Positions 1 through 10,800 of a DNA stretch of 33,523 nt are shown one piece after another. The notes below the pieces were generated by a model, which was given only the letters and a program-made list of their open reading frames with translations, was not told the DNA's origin and did not search any database. A program made the position numbers and the translations under genes. Each line of letters starts with the position of its first letter. Position 1 is the first letter of the stretch. Source of the DNA: an uncultured Flavobacteriales bacterium (GTDB taxonomy: Bacteria > Bacteroidota > Bacteroidia > Flavobacteriales_D > Sanyastnellaceae); contig CALKGK010000051.1 of assembly GCA_938085105.1 (NCBI GenBank), forward strand, positions 1 to 33,523. Reading direction: 5' to 3'.

Positions 1-77
1 AGGCCAATGAAAGGGCTGCTATTAAAATCTTTATTATTCTTGTATCCATGCTTGCAGTTAATCGCCTGCAAAGCTAA
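1..77 (+). CDS. 3' end of a gene entering from the left, probable membrane protein C-terminus
   Basis: A reading frame is open from the left edge (codons in phase with position 3) to a TAA at 75-77. The visible tail reads ANERAAIKIFIILVSMLAVN then RLQS: a charged stretch, one hydrophobic segment of about 15 residues and a short basic end, as in the last helix of a polytopic membrane protein. The next gene starts only 8 nt after the stop, so the two are probably co-transcribed. The family cannot be named from 24 residues. A different frame with an ATG at position 7 gives a signal-peptide-like peptide but runs deep into the next gene, and I consider it less likely. Confidence 0.5.
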   Translation, partial: ANERAAIKIFIILVSMLAVNRLQS

Positions 78-85
78 AACTTATA

Positions 86-433
86 ATGCACATGGCACAC
101 ATCACTTGGAAAAGCATACGAACAGAAGCCGACTTTCACGAATCACTCAAAGAAAGTGAATTGCGAACGGTCATCATTTTCAAACACAGCACCCGTTGCA
201 GCGTTAGCTTCATGGCGAAAAAATCACTGGAAATGCAGTGGGACATCAATGAGGAAAAAGCCAGTATTTACTTTTTGGACCTCATTGCATTTCGCCCCAT
301 CTCGAACCTCATCGCTCAAGAACTAGGGGTTGACCACCAATCACCTCAAGCCATTGTCATCAAAGAAGGCATTGTGGTTGACGTGCGCACGCACAGTGAA
401 ATATCAGTCGAAGCCCTACATCCATTTGTGTAA
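86..433 (+). CDS. ytxJ: YtxJ/BrxC-type monothiol bacillithiol-linked redox protein (DUF2847)
   Basis: A 115-residue thioredoxin-fold protein of the YtxJ family, thought to act in the cytoplasm in thiol redox balance with bacillithiol. The family signature is visible near residues 33-45 (IIFKHSTRCSVSFMAKK): a TRCSVS motif with one active-site cysteine in place of the CxxC of thioredoxin. The cis-proline region (HQSPQAIVIKEG) follows at about residues 85-95, and the C-terminal HSEISVEAL is also typical. Length matches the family. Two ATGs, at 86 and 92, are possible starts; the choice changes only two residues. It follows a membrane-protein tail by 8 nt and probably shares its transcript. Family recognised from motif; the bacillithiol link is family knowledge. 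Confidence 0.85.
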   Translation: MHMAHITWKSIRTEADFHESLKESELRTVIIFKHSTRCSVSFMAKKSLEMQWDINEEKASIYFLDLIAFRPISNLIAQELGVDHQSPQAIVIKEGIVVDVRTHSEISVEALHPFV

Positions 434-475
434 AAAGGTGTATCTTGTGCATGCTATAACCTGAAAAACAACCGC

Positions 476-1096
476 ATGCAACGTCTACTCATGCTGGGCC
501 TCTTTGTGCTGCTCAGCGCAACCATATACGGTCAAAAACCGCCTTCCCTCCATTTTCAAAACGCTTATTTTATTACGGGTCAGCCCATTTTCGGACTGGG
601 CTTCGAGCTCCCCATGCACCCCTCCTTTTCTGTGATGGGAAGTGCGGAATACGGGAGATATGCTTCCGTAGAAGAAGAACTTTTGAGCGCGAATATCGAA
701 AGCTACTCCCTTACTGGTTTTGGTTTGCAAGGAGAAGTTCGATGGTATTGTTTCGCAGAGAAAAGAGAAGATCAACGCGGATTCTTTTTGTCGGCCTTCT
801 TCAAACAAAGCTGGATGAAGGAATATGAAGCGGAAGGAATCAGCGCTTTCCACAATGAACTCTCCCTCCAAAATCTAGAAGTGAAGGAACGTTTCGCTAG
901 CGGAAGATCGTTGGGCCTGCTTACGGGTTATCGTGTGAGCTGTGGTGACAGTCCTTTTGCCTTTGAAATCATTGCTGGTGGCGGACACGAGTGGCAAGAC
1001 TGGAAGAGCCTGAACCCTCAAAACCAACAGCCAAAAGAAAGCAAATCACAACACTTCACACCAAGGGCTCACTTAGGCTTCGTTTACCAACTTTAA
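476..1096 (+). CDS. Secreted/outer-membrane hypothetical protein
   Basis: A 206-residue protein with a clear Sec signal peptide (residues 1-20, ending IYGQ before KPP, the usual Bacteroidota A/G-Q cleavage pattern). The mature part alternates short amphipathic strands and turns (YFITGQPIFGLGFELP, FAFEIIAGGGHEW, HLGFVYQL) and ends in an aromatic-rich strand, as in small outer-membrane beta-barrels. I do not recognise a named domain. It lies 42 nt after ytxJ and 50 nt before the next gene. Its antisense frame is also long but has no protein-like features. The envelope location is well supported; the function is unknown. Confidence 0.75.
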   Translation: MQRLLMLGLFVLLSATIYGQKPPSLHFQNAYFITGQPIFGLGFELPMHPSFSVMGSAEYGRYASVEEELLSANIESYSLTGFGLQGEVRWYCFAEKREDQRGFFLSAFFKQSWMKEYEAEGISAFHNELSLQNLEVKERFASGRSLGLLTGYRVSCGDSPFAFEIIAGGGHEWQDWKSLNPQNQQPKESKSQHFTPRAHLGFVYQL

Positions 1097-1111
1097 ACAA
1101 ACTCTTTTTAC

Positions 1112-1119
1112 TAAATTTG
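1112..1119 (+). promoter_or_regulatory. Bacteroidota -7 element (TAAATTTG)
   Basis: The octamer matches the TAnnTTTG -7 consensus of the primary sigma factor of Bacteroidota exactly and lies 27 nt upstream of the ATG at 1147. No TTG is found at the usual -33 spacing, so this is a half-supported promoter. It falls in the short gap after the preceding gene, consistent with a new transcript starting here and reading through miaA and mutS2. Confidence 0.5.
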
Positions 1120-1146
1120 TAGCCGATTTTTAAAGGGATAGAGGCC

Positions 1147-1749
1147 ATGAGTATCATTAAAGTTCGTGTAGTTGCAGACACAGAAGAAGACATTTTTCGT
1201 GACATTGAAATCGAAGCAAACGACACCTTTGAGCGCCTGCACAAGGGAATTCTCGCCGCATTTGATTTTAAAGAAGGAGAAATGGCCAGTTTCTACATGA
1301 GCAATGACACTTGGGAAAGAGGGGATGAAATTGCTTTGGTGGACATCCAGCCTGGAGACGAAGAGCTCAGCGGGCTGAAAGGAATGGGCAACACCATTTT
1401 GAGTGACCTCATCACCGAACCCGATCAAAAAATCGTTTACGTCTACGACTTCATGCGCATGTGGTGTTTCTACATCGAAGTTGTTGAGATGAAAAAAAGA
1501 GCACTTTCGACCATCTACCCAAAAGTATCCATGGTCTTTGGTGATAGTCCGGAACAGAACGACAAAGAATCTGACCTCTTCGCCGACGCCGACGCACTTC
1601 TCAATGCCGCAGAGGAAAGCAAAACCACAAAAAGTAAACCCGAACTTACTGGAGATCCAGAAATCGATGCTTACTTGATGGAGGACGACGATGACGATAG
1701 CAGCGAAGGCTTCGAGAACATCGACGACCTTGGCGATGAATACTATTAG
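1147..1749 (+). CDS. Plasmid pRiA4b ORF-3-like (TnpR-passenger-type) protein with acidic tail
   Basis: A 200-residue protein whose first ~110 residues fit the pRiA4b ORF-3-like family: an opening strand (IIKVRVVADTEEDIFRDIEI), then FERLHKGILAAFDF, a FYMSNDTW-type strand and a KIVYVYDF-type strand with W/F residues. The family was first noted as a passenger on a plasmid and in IS1096-type elements, but in Bacteroidota it is usually a stable chromosomal gene; its biochemical role is unknown. The last ~40 residues are highly acidic (LMEDDDDDSSEGF...DEYY) and probably disordered. The gene ends 5 nt before miaA and likely heads that operon. No transposase or inverted repeats flank it. Confidence 0.8.
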   Translation: MSIIKVRVVADTEEDIFRDIEIEANDTFERLHKGILAAFDFKEGEMASFYMSNDTWERGDEIALVDIQPGDEELSGLKGMGNTILSDLITEPDQKIVYVYDFMRMWCFYIEVVEMKKRALSTIYPKVSMVFGDSPEQNDKESDLFADADALLNAAEESKTTKSKPELTGDPEIDAYLMEDDDDDSSEGFENIDDLGDEYY

Positions 1750-1754
1750 AAAAG

Positions 1755-2681
1755 ATGAAACCCTTACTCATCGTAGTTGTAGGTCCGACCGCCATTGGTA
1801 AAACCCGTCTTTCCATCCAAATAGCACAAAATCTAGGAACGGAAATCATCTCCTCCGACTCTCGTCAGTTTTACAAAGAACTCGCCATTGGGACCGCTAA
1901 ACCCACAGAGAAAGAGCGTGCGCAAGTTCCACATCACTTCGTTGACTTTTTGAGCATTGAAGAAGAATACAGCGCCGGACAATTTGAGCGTGATGTCTTG
2001 GCCTTTTTGGACGAATTCTTTCAGACGCATTCCACCGCAGTGATGGTAGGTGGTTCTGGACTCTTTGTAAAAGCCGTTTGCGAAGGTTTGGATGAACTCC
2101 CGAAAGACGATATTGTTCGGGAAAAACTCAACCAGCGATTTGAAACCGATGGAATTGCTCCCTTGTTGGAAGAGCTTGAAGCGCTTGACCCAGCCTTTCA
2201 TCAACAAGTAGATCACGGAAATCCACAGCGCATTATTCGAGCTTTGGAAGTCTGTTTAGCTAGCGGAGAGAAGTACTCATCCCTCCGAAAAAACACGGCA
2301 AAAGAGCGTCCATTTGACATCTTAACCATAGGCTTGGATGGAGAACGAAGCTGGGTATATGATCGCATCAATCGCAGGACAGAAATCATGATGGAGGAAG
2401 GATTTCTAGATGAAGCCAGAACCGTTTTTGAGCGAAGGGAACTCAATGCACTCAAAACCGTTGGGTATCGCGAACTCTTTGACCATTTGAAGGGAGAAAC
2501 AACGCTTGAACGCGCCATTGAACTCATTCAACAAAACACCAGAAGGTTTGCCAAAAGGCAGTTGACATGGTTTAAAAAGAACAAAGAAACCCATTGGATG
2601 GATGCTCAAAATCCTGAAGAAATTATAGCTTGGATAAAAAACCAAGTACTCCATCGAACAAGCAGCGCGGGGAATCGTTAA
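1755..2681 (+). CDS. miaA: tRNA dimethylallyltransferase
   Basis: A 308-residue MiaA, which transfers the dimethylallyl group to N6 of A37 in tRNAs that read codons beginning with U. The P-loop GPTAIGKT spans residues 10-17, followed by SSDSRQFYKELAIGTAKP (from about 33, including the conserved D35 and the QFY/GTAKP signature). MVGGSGLFVKAV, NPQRIIRALEV, KTVGYRELFDHL and the tail motif NTRRFAKRQLTWFKK, which binds tRNA, all follow in the expected order. Length is normal (about 300). The ATG lies 5 nt after the preceding stop, and the MutS2 gene begins 8 nt after this stop, so the three form a tight operon. Highly confident. Confidence 0.97.
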   Translation: MKPLLIVVVGPTAIGKTRLSIQIAQNLGTEIISSDSRQFYKELAIGTAKPTEKERAQVPHHFVDFLSIEEEYSAGQFERDVLAFLDEFFQTHSTAVMVGGSGLFVKAVCEGLDELPKDDIVREKLNQRFETDGIAPLLEELEALDPAFHQQVDHGNPQRIIRALEVCLASGEKYSSLRKNTAKERPFDILTIGLDGERSWVYDRINRRTEIMMEEGFLDEARTVFERRELNALKTVGYRELFDHLKGETTLERAIELIQQNTRRFAKRQLTWFKKNKETHWMDAQNPEEIIAWIKNQVLHRTSSAGNR

Positions 2682-2689
2682 TTGAGAGC

Positions 2690-4804
2690 ATGCAAACCAT
2701 CATCGACGAACAAACGGTAAAAGATTTAGAATTCGATCTCATTCGGATCATGCTTCACGATATGTGCAACTCAAGCACAGCCAAAGCGAAGATGACCAAC
2801 TTGGCGCCCTACCGCAAGCCCCATGAATTGGACAAATCCCTTCGAGAACTCAAAGAATTCCACCGCATTCGCACTGAAGGTTTTTCCTTCCCCGCAATTG
2901 ATTTTGACGAACTTCTAAAAGAAATTAAACTCCTCGGCATTCCCGGATCCGTGCTTCCCGAACTTGGCTTTTTAAGCATCTTGAGCGCATCTCGACTGGT
3001 GAACGAACTCGTTCTATTCTTCAAGAAAGAAAAAGGGGTGTTTCCAGAGCTTGAATTGAGGATGAAAGAGGTGTATTTCACTCAGGATCTCATCAAGCCC
3101 ATTGAAAAAGTATTTGGTCCGAGAGGAGAAATCAAAGACGACGCCTCCCCTGCTCTAGCATCGATTCGAAAAGAAATTGTTGTTTGCCGAAGAAAAATCA
3201 CCCGCCAGTTCAACCGCGAGTTGAAAAACATGACCGACAAAGGTTTGCTGGGCGATGTGAAAGAGGCCTACCTACAAAACCGACGCGTGCTAGCCGTTCA
3301 GAGCACCCACAAGCGAAAAGTGAACGGGATAGTACAAGGAGCTTCAAAAACGGGCAACCTTACCTACATCGAGCCACAAGCCGTTGTAGCAATGAACCAT
3401 GAATTGGAAATGATTCATGACGATGAGCGCAAGGAGATTCGACGCATTCTCGCCGCACTCACCGAAAGCACTCGTCAGCACTTGGAATTGATCGAAGCCT
3501 ACCAAGTGCTTTTGGTGGCCCTCGATTTTGTGAACGCGAAGTGCCGACTTGCCATTCAGCTCAATTGCAACATGCCTTCTTTTCAAAAAGAGAACCGCGT
3601 TGAGCTCATTGAAGCTTTCCATCCCATTCTTTATCTCACCAATGAGCGAGAAGGGAATACGACTTTCCCCCAGAGCTTAACCTTGGATATGGAGCACCGT
3701 ATGCTGGTGATTTCCGGACCCAATGCTGGTGGGAAGAGCATCACCTTGAAAACGGTCGGACTCCTACAGCTGATGTTCCAGAGCGGACTCATGATTCCCG
3801 CCAACGAGAACAGTAAGATGTCCTTCTTCCGATTCATCTTAACCGACATCGGTGACAACCAGAGCATTGAAAACCAGCTCAGTACTTACTCCTATCGTTT
3901 GAAAAGGATGAAGCACTTTCTGGACATCACCAATAAGAATTCCCTTTTACTTCTGGATGAGTTTGGCACCGGTTCTGATCCTGATCTTGGTGGAGCTTTG
4001 GCAGAAGTGTTTTTTGAAGAATTGTACTCGCGAGGTGCCTTTGGTGTGATCACTACGCACTATTCCAACATCAAGCTAAGAGCCGCAAACTTGAATCAAG
4101 CCTTGAACGGTTCCATGCTTTTTGATAAGGAGTCTTTGGAGCCCTTGTTCAAATTGGATATTGGTCAGCCAGGCAGCTCCTTCACCTTCGAAGTAGCCGA
4201 AATCAACGGTATTCCCCAATCCTTGATTGACGATGCCATCTCGCGTTTGGACGATCGGAAAGTAAAGATGGACCGATTGATTGCCGATCTTCAGAAAGAA
4301 AAAGCCATGTACCGTGCGAAGGCCCAGTTAGTTCAGCAAGCGGAAATGAAGACCAAAACTTCCGGACTCGAATTTGAGCGTCTGAAGTTGAAATATGAGC
4401 AGAAGGAATTGGCTCAACAAAAGAGGATCGAAGAAAATAACCTGCACATCCACCGCGGGAAGAAATTGTCTTCCTTCATTGGCAACTATGAAGTAAGCAC
4501 CAAAGGGAAAAATCAGAACAAAGAGCTTTTGGCTGAAGTGAACAAGTACATCGCGATGGAGAAAACCAAAATCGTGGATGCTCAAAAAGCACAAGAACTT
4601 AAGGCCAAATCTCAAAACAACAAGAAGAAGAAAGTCACCAAACCGCGAAGCAAGCAACACCTCATCAAAGTGGGGTCAACCGTAAAATTGATCAACGGAA
4701 AAGAAAAAGGAACCGTGCTCGAAATGGATCAAGAGAACGCAACGGTGGCCTTCGGAGTTTTCAAAACCAAGGTGCGCTTGAACCGACTGAATTTCGTTCG
4801 TTAA
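2690..4804 (+). CDS. MutS2-family ATPase without Smr nuclease domain
   Basis: A 704-residue MutS2-like protein. Order: N-terminal region (VKDLEFDLIRIMLHD, typical MutS2 opening), helical core/clamp with VQSTHKRKVNGIVQGAS and TYIEPQAVV, ABC-type ATPase with Walker A GPNAGGKS (K349) and Walker B LLLLDEFGTGSDP (D423), ITTHYSNIK switch, a long coiled coil (about residues 510-640), and a C-terminal KOW-like strand domain (VGSTVKLINGKEKGTV). The frame stops there; the Smr endonuclease domain that ends classical MutS2 (about 780 residues) is absent. I chose the ATG 8 nt after miaA; a TTG at 2630 would add 20 non-conserved residues inside miaA. Relatives act in recombination control or rescue of collided ribosomes; which applies here is unknown. 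Confidence 0.93.
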   Translation: MQTIIDEQTVKDLEFDLIRIMLHDMCNSSTAKAKMTNLAPYRKPHELDKSLRELKEFHRIRTEGFSFPAIDFDELLKEIKLLGIPGSVLPELGFLSILSASRLVNELVLFFKKEKGVFPELELRMKEVYFTQDLIKPIEKVFGPRGEIKDDASPALASIRKEIVVCRRKITRQFNRELKNMTDKGLLGDVKEAYLQNRRVLAVQSTHKRKVNGIVQGASKTGNLTYIEPQAVVAMNHELEMIHDDERKEIRRILAALTESTRQHLELIEAYQVLLVALDFVNAKCRLAIQLNCNMPSFQKENRVELIEAFHPILYLTNEREGNTTFPQSLTLDMEHRMLVISGPNAGGKSITLKTVGLLQLMFQSGLMIPANENSKMSFFRFILTDIGDNQSIENQLSTYSYRLKRMKHFLDITNKNSLLLLDEFGTGSDPDLGGALAEVFFEELYSRGAFGVITTHYSNIKLRAANLNQALNGSMLFDKESLEPLFKLDIGQPGSSFTFEVAEINGIPQSLIDDAISRLDDRKVKMDRLIADLQKEKAMYRAKAQLVQQAEMKTKTSGLEFERLKLKYEQKELAQQKRIEENNLHIHRGKKLSSFIGNYEVSTKGKNQNKELLAEVNKYIAMEKTKIVDAQKAQELKAKSQNNKKKKVTKPRSKQHLIKVGSTVKLINGKEKGTVLEMDQENATVAFGVFKTKVRLNRLNFVR

Positions 4805-4818
4805 GCTACTTTTCTCGA

Positions 4819-7800
4819 TTACCTCAACACATTGACGTGTCCTTCGTAGAACGTGGATTCTTCGCTTCCTATCAAACGAATGGTCGCTCGCCAGTTGTAG
4901 ACATCATCCGCCACAAAAGTATTGTAGTTGTCTTGAAAGTCTCCCACCCATCCCGCATTCGGGTCGTTGGTTTGGAAGACAAGAACTCCCCATCGATCAA
5001 AAATTTGGAACTCGTAGAACTCCAAAAGACCTTCACCCAATAAAACGGGCTGGAAGAAGTCGTTAATGTTATCTCCATCTGGCGTAAAGGTGTTGGGCAC
5101 AAAGAAGTTGAACTCTTCCTCTACCGTCACCTCGCGCGCGGTACTGTTCTGACATCCGTTCACCGTAGCCACCAAAAGATCGATGGTATAGTCTCCTGGC
5201 ACATCATAGGTATGCTCTGGGTTGATGGCGTTTGAGGTAAATCCATCACCAAAGTTCCAGAACCAAAGATCCGCACCTTGTGAATTGTCAAACAATTGAA
5301 TGCTCGGGTCGTAAACACTCATGACTTCAGGCTCCACGTAAAAATCAGCCACGGGAACGTTGAACACCGAGATGTAGTTTTCCAAGGTCAAGGTATCCAA
5401 ACACCCTTGATCACTTTGAACGAACATGCTCACATCGTAAACTCCTGGGTCATTGAAGACGTGAAAAGGATCTGATGACTGTGACGTTGGCGCATCGTCG
5501 AAGTTCCAAAGATAGGTCGCCGCACCGTCTGAAAGGTCAGTAAACTGCACTTGCAAGGGCTCACATCCCTCAGTAACATTCGAAGAGAAATTGGCCTCAG
5601 GAGTTGGATGAATGGTGAAAGTGTCGGTGAATTCATCTTCACAACCATAAGCATTGCTCGCCGTTAAAGTGATGGGATAAGTTCCCACTCCTTCAATGGT
5701 CAAACCGGGCGATTCAATGTTAGCACTACCAAAAGGACCAAAGTCCCAAGCGTAATTATCGGCTAAAACACTGGTGTTCGTGGTTTGAATGTCGATCGGG
5801 TCTTGGCAGGTTTCGTATTCATCCAAGACAAAACTCGCTACCGGACTAGGACTCACTACCACGGTCAACACAAAGGTATCTGCACAAAGCTGCAAGTTCT
5901 GAGCAATCATTTCAATGTCGTAAGACAATGGATCTGCATTCGGGTTGAAGAAAGTATGTTCGGGGTTAGGTCCACTCCCGGTCTCATTATCGCCAAAATC
6001 CCATTGATAGAAGAGTCCGTTATTGGTTTCATTGGTGAAGTCCACCGTAAAAGGAGTACATCCCACTGTTTCAGCCACACTAAAAGATGCTTCTGGTGCT
6101 CCGTAAACGGTGAAGTTTTGGGTGATTTCTGCCGGACAATCATTCAGCGCGCTCACAACGGACATCGTCACCGGGAATGTTTCTCCACTCTCAAAGGTGT
6201 GGAAAGGATTCGTTACATTCGATGTTGTACCGTCTCCAAAATCCCAATCCACATTGATCACATCGGGAGTTTGATTGAAGAATTGCACCGCTTGGTCTTC
6301 GCAGACATCGGGCACATCCGTTGTGAAATTCGGTTCAGGTGATTCGAAAACATTGATCACGATTTGAGTGGTATCATAGCTACAGCCGTTATCAGCAAAC
6401 TGAAAAACCGTGTACGTTCCCGCATCGAGGAAAGTGTGGGTTGGGCTTGGGTTGTTGGTGACGTTGTCATCGCCAAAATCGTAAGAAACCGTTGTTGCTC
6501 CTTCAGAAAAGTCGGTAAACTCAACCTCCAAGGGTTCGCAGCCTTCTGTAATGTTAGTATTGAAAAAGGCATTCACGGTGTTGGGCAATACCGTTACCGT
6601 GTAATCAAAAGTGTCCACCCCACATTCATTGCTTGTAATGAGGGTGATGGTGTAGTCTGTTGGAAGTGAATCGGTGGTGAAGATATGGGTTGAAGGTTCC
6701 TCGAGGGTGCTTGTTCCACCATCTCCGAAGTCCCATTCAAATGTATCGGGATTCCCCACTGAGGTGTTTGAAATGTTGATGGTCCAAGGTGAGCAGAAGA
6801 AATCCAAGTCGGTTCCAAACTCCGCCACTGGTTGGGGGAAGACGGTTATTTCATCCACCGCCACATCACTACCGCAGTAGTTGCTTGCCGTTAGGCTCAC
6901 TTCGTAAATCACGTCGTCTGGACCTTGCTGATACACCACATTCGCTGGAGTTTCATCGATACTGCTCGTTGTTGCTAGATCCCAGAGGTAGCTTAAGTCC
7001 TGACCAACAGATAAATTCTCAAAAGCCACATCGAGCGGAGCACAACCGTTGTCTGGATCAACAGCGAAATCAGCGAGTGGTGGGTTGATGATGTTGGTAC
7101 TTGCTGAAGTGGTATCGCTGCAACCGAGGTCGTTGTAAGCGATGAAAGTGATGTCGAAAGTGCCTTCATCCGGGAAGGTATAATTCGGCTCAAAAAGGAA
7201 GTCTTCATCTCCATTGCCCCAATCCCAATAATAGGAAGTGGCTCCAGTGCTATTGTTGGTGAGGTCGATGGGAGAATTGGTACAGGCATCTTCTTCAAGG
7301 TCAATCAGCGCTACAGGAACTTCAAGCACATCAATGGCAACATCAATGGTATCGCTACACCCGGTGATGGGCGAAGTGTACCAATAGAAAATATCTGCAG
7401 TTCCCGCTCCAATGCTCGGGTCGAAGAGTCCGGTAGCAGCATCTACTATTCCAATGCCTTCCCAAGTTCCTCCAAGTGGACTGAAGTTTTCTAAGGTTTG
7501 AAGACCAACATTTCCACAGAACTCACTTGAAGTCCCAGGATCAAGCTGAGGCAATGGAAGCACTTCTACCTCGATGCTATCAATGCTGTAGCAAGTTCCC
7601 GCTCCAAACTCCAAATAAAGTGTAAAGTCACCATCGTTCGTTATCAAGGGGTCGAACACGCCATTCACCGGGTCGGAAATTCCATCCCCAAACCAATTCA
7701 CATCAGCCACAGGAGAAAAACCACTCAATTGCAAAGCACCATTGTTCAAACAAATGCTTTCATCGCTTCCTGCTTCCACAATTACAGGAGCAATTACATC

Positions 7801-10800
7801 AACAAGAATCGAATCGCTCGCACCGCAACCAATGCCGTCGGTGTATTCATAAACAAGGTAGTATGAACCAATTCCGGGGCTTTCAAAAATGCCCGAAGGA
7901 TCGGTTATTCCTGTACCCGACCATGTTCCCACTCCCGGTGCTTGTGGTGAGAAGCCCGTCAGTACCTCTGGAATGGCTTGATCACAAAGCGTAAGGTCTG
8001 CACCCGGATCGATGATTGGGGCAGCGTTCACAAAAACCGTAATCTGGTCGTTCGCTGAGCAACCAACACCATCAACCAAAGTCAAACTGTAGCTATCAGT
8101 AGCACTTGGTGATGCCCATGGGTTAGCAACGTTCGTGCTACTCAAATCGCTTCCGCCCGACCATGAGAAGGTATTGAACGGTGGATTATCTCCTGAAGGA
8201 ATGCCTTCCAGTTGAACGCTATCGCCTTCGCAAATGGTCACATCCACACCAAGATCAATCTCTGGCAAAGTATAAACCTCCACATCCACCTCGTCCGACG
8301 TTTGACAGGTTCCACTACCAATGGTGTAGGTCAAGGTTTGAATCCCAGCAACGCTCGGAGTAAACAGTCCGCCAGCATCCACATTGCTTCCAGACCATGT
8401 TCCGCCAGAAGCCAGTTGAACAGCAGGAGCATTCAAGCAGAGGGCAAAATCGTCGCCCGCAAAAGCATTTTGGGGGTCAGCCACTTGCACCTCGATGGAA
8501 TCCACCGCAAAGCAGCCCGCCAAGTTGGTGTAAGTGTAATAAAGGAAAATCGTTTCTTCTTGTGAAGGGGTGAAAACACCATCAGGAGTCACACCGCTCC
8601 CCGACCACTCTCCAGTGCCATTGGCATCAGTCAAAGGACTAAACCCTGTGAGCGTTTCTGGAATGGGTTGATTGCAGAGCACCAAGTCTGATCCCGCCTC
8701 CACGATTGGGAGGTTCAGTACGTTGACCGTCACCTCTTCTGTTGAAGTACAGCCATTATCGTCTTCAATGGTGAAAGAATATACTGTGGTACTCGCCGGA
8801 CTTGCTGTTGGGGAAAGTGAAGTTGGATCGTCCAAACCTGTAGCTGGAGACCAAGTAGGATTAACGTAGGGCGCCAATCCATCACTGACAACGGCATTGA
8901 GTTGAACCTCATCACCTGCACAAATATTTTCATCACCCCCCAAATCAATGCTTGGATTTTCGAGCACTTCAATGGTTAATTCGTCAGTAGACAAACAAGA
9001 GCCACCGCCTAGAGTATAGGTCAAGGTGGTGTTCCCGATAATGCTTGGGAAAAACTCGCCATCCGGCGTCACGTTGTTTCCTGACCAAGTTCCGCCCGGT
9101 GTTACGGGAATCAATTGAATGGAATTAACAGAAGCACAAAGCGAGAAGTCAGCACCTGCATCAGCAGTTGTAGGTTCGATCACTTCAATATTGAGGACAT
9201 CGCTGTTCACACAGGAGTTGTTGTCTGTAAAAGTGTAAGTAACGGTAAAATCACCCGCCGCTGAAGGAGTATAAACACCGGCTGGAGTAACATTTGTTCC
9301 AGACCAAACACCCGTACCACCTGTTGTTGGCGAAAAGCCACTCAATTGCTCGCCCACTGGTTGGTTACAAAGTGTAATGTCAGTTCCGGCCTCAACAATT
9401 GGCAATGGGTTCACTACAAGCGTCGCATCCGTGATTCCTTGACAGCCGTTAGCATCCGTGACGGTCACCTCGTAATTGGTTGTGGTGGGCGGACAAGCAT
9501 TTGGGTTTTGGGCATTGGCATCGGACAAGCCAGTAGCTGGGGTCCATGAAAAGGAAGTGTACGGAGCAGTACCTCCACTTACAGTAAGCGGCAGTACCAA
9601 ACAATCGCCTGCACAAATCTCATCCATTGCATCAATCACCGGTATTGGGAGGGGATGTACATCCAAAGTAATGCTTTCACTTGCCGGACAGCCAATGGCT
9701 GAGGTGGCGTTAACCGTGTAGGTATTGGATCCATTCGGAGTTGCAATCACATTGGCTCCTGAAGTGGTGTTCAAAGTCGAATTACTGTTCCAAGAATAGT
9801 TCGTACCACCGCTGGCTGTAAGTGCGATGCTCGAACCTTGACACACCGTTTGATCGGGGTCGGCAGAAGTAATGATGATATCTGGAGCGCTCTCCACCAG
9901 AAATGATTCTGAATCTGTCGCCGTTCCACATTCATTCGTCACGCTTAGCGTTAAGGTGTAGTTTCCATCATTATTGTAAACCACGACTCCAGGAGAGGCA
10001 CTGTTGGATGAATTCGGGGTTCCTCCGGGCAAGTCCCAAGTGTAATTACTGATGGTTCCCAAGCCATTGTCAATCACTGCGGAAGGGCTAACACTTGCTC
10101 CCTCACAGAAATTAGGAATGCTGTTGATGCTCACTGTGGGCGGCTCTGTGACGTTCACGGGAAGCGTGTAAATCGAGCTTCCACAAAGGTTGGTCACTGT
10201 TAAACGTACCGTATAGTTTCCGGCTTGTGAGAACAAGAATTCTGGGTCAATACTGGTGGATGACCCTGAAGAAAAGCTCACTCCAGTGCTTGGGATTACC
10301 TCCCAAAAATAGGTTTCTTGATCACAGAGCTGCAGGGAACTCGAGAGGTTGTCTGGCGCAACATTGAGTGGTGCACATCCCGATTGAGGATCAAGAGTAA
10401 AAAGAGCTTCGGGCGGCGGTGTGGCACAAATTTCCTGGGATACCGTCTGACTTCCACAGGGATTCGCCCCGGTCATGGTCACCGTGTAGGTCCCAGGATC
10501 GAAAGAAGCCAAAAAGCCGTTCGCATCGTTCAAAGATCCGCCAGTGATGGTCCAACCCGTTGCGGGAGAAATGCTCCATTGGGCGGTCATCAGATTACTG
10601 CACACCCCGTTGTTGTTAAAGAAGGCATTGGTACTGGTGTTCACGAATTCAAAAGAAGGAGTGTTGGAGCACCATTCGTTTCCTGGCAAAACATCCATTG
10701 AAACGGTTGGCGGTGAACTGGTTTGCACCGGTTCGAATGTCGAAGAAGACTGTCCGCAAGGGTTACTCGCAATGATTCGAACGTGAAAAGAATTCGCGAA

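Noticed and set aside
7-159. 50-codon frame starting with a lipoprotein-like signal (MKGLLLKSLLFLYPCLQLIAC)
   Set aside because: It overlaps ytxJ by more than 70 nt, has a nonsensical remainder, and an alternative frame better explains the region as the end of a membrane-protein gene.
1147-1749. Possible insertion sequence because of the transposon-passenger family name
   Set aside because: No transposase, terminal inverted repeats or target duplications; the gene is embedded in an operon.
5785-6342. 185-codon plus-strand frame antisense to the giant PKD gene
   Set aside because: It is a shadow of repetitive PKD coding sequence; composition is rich in Arg/His/Cys with no domain or start context.
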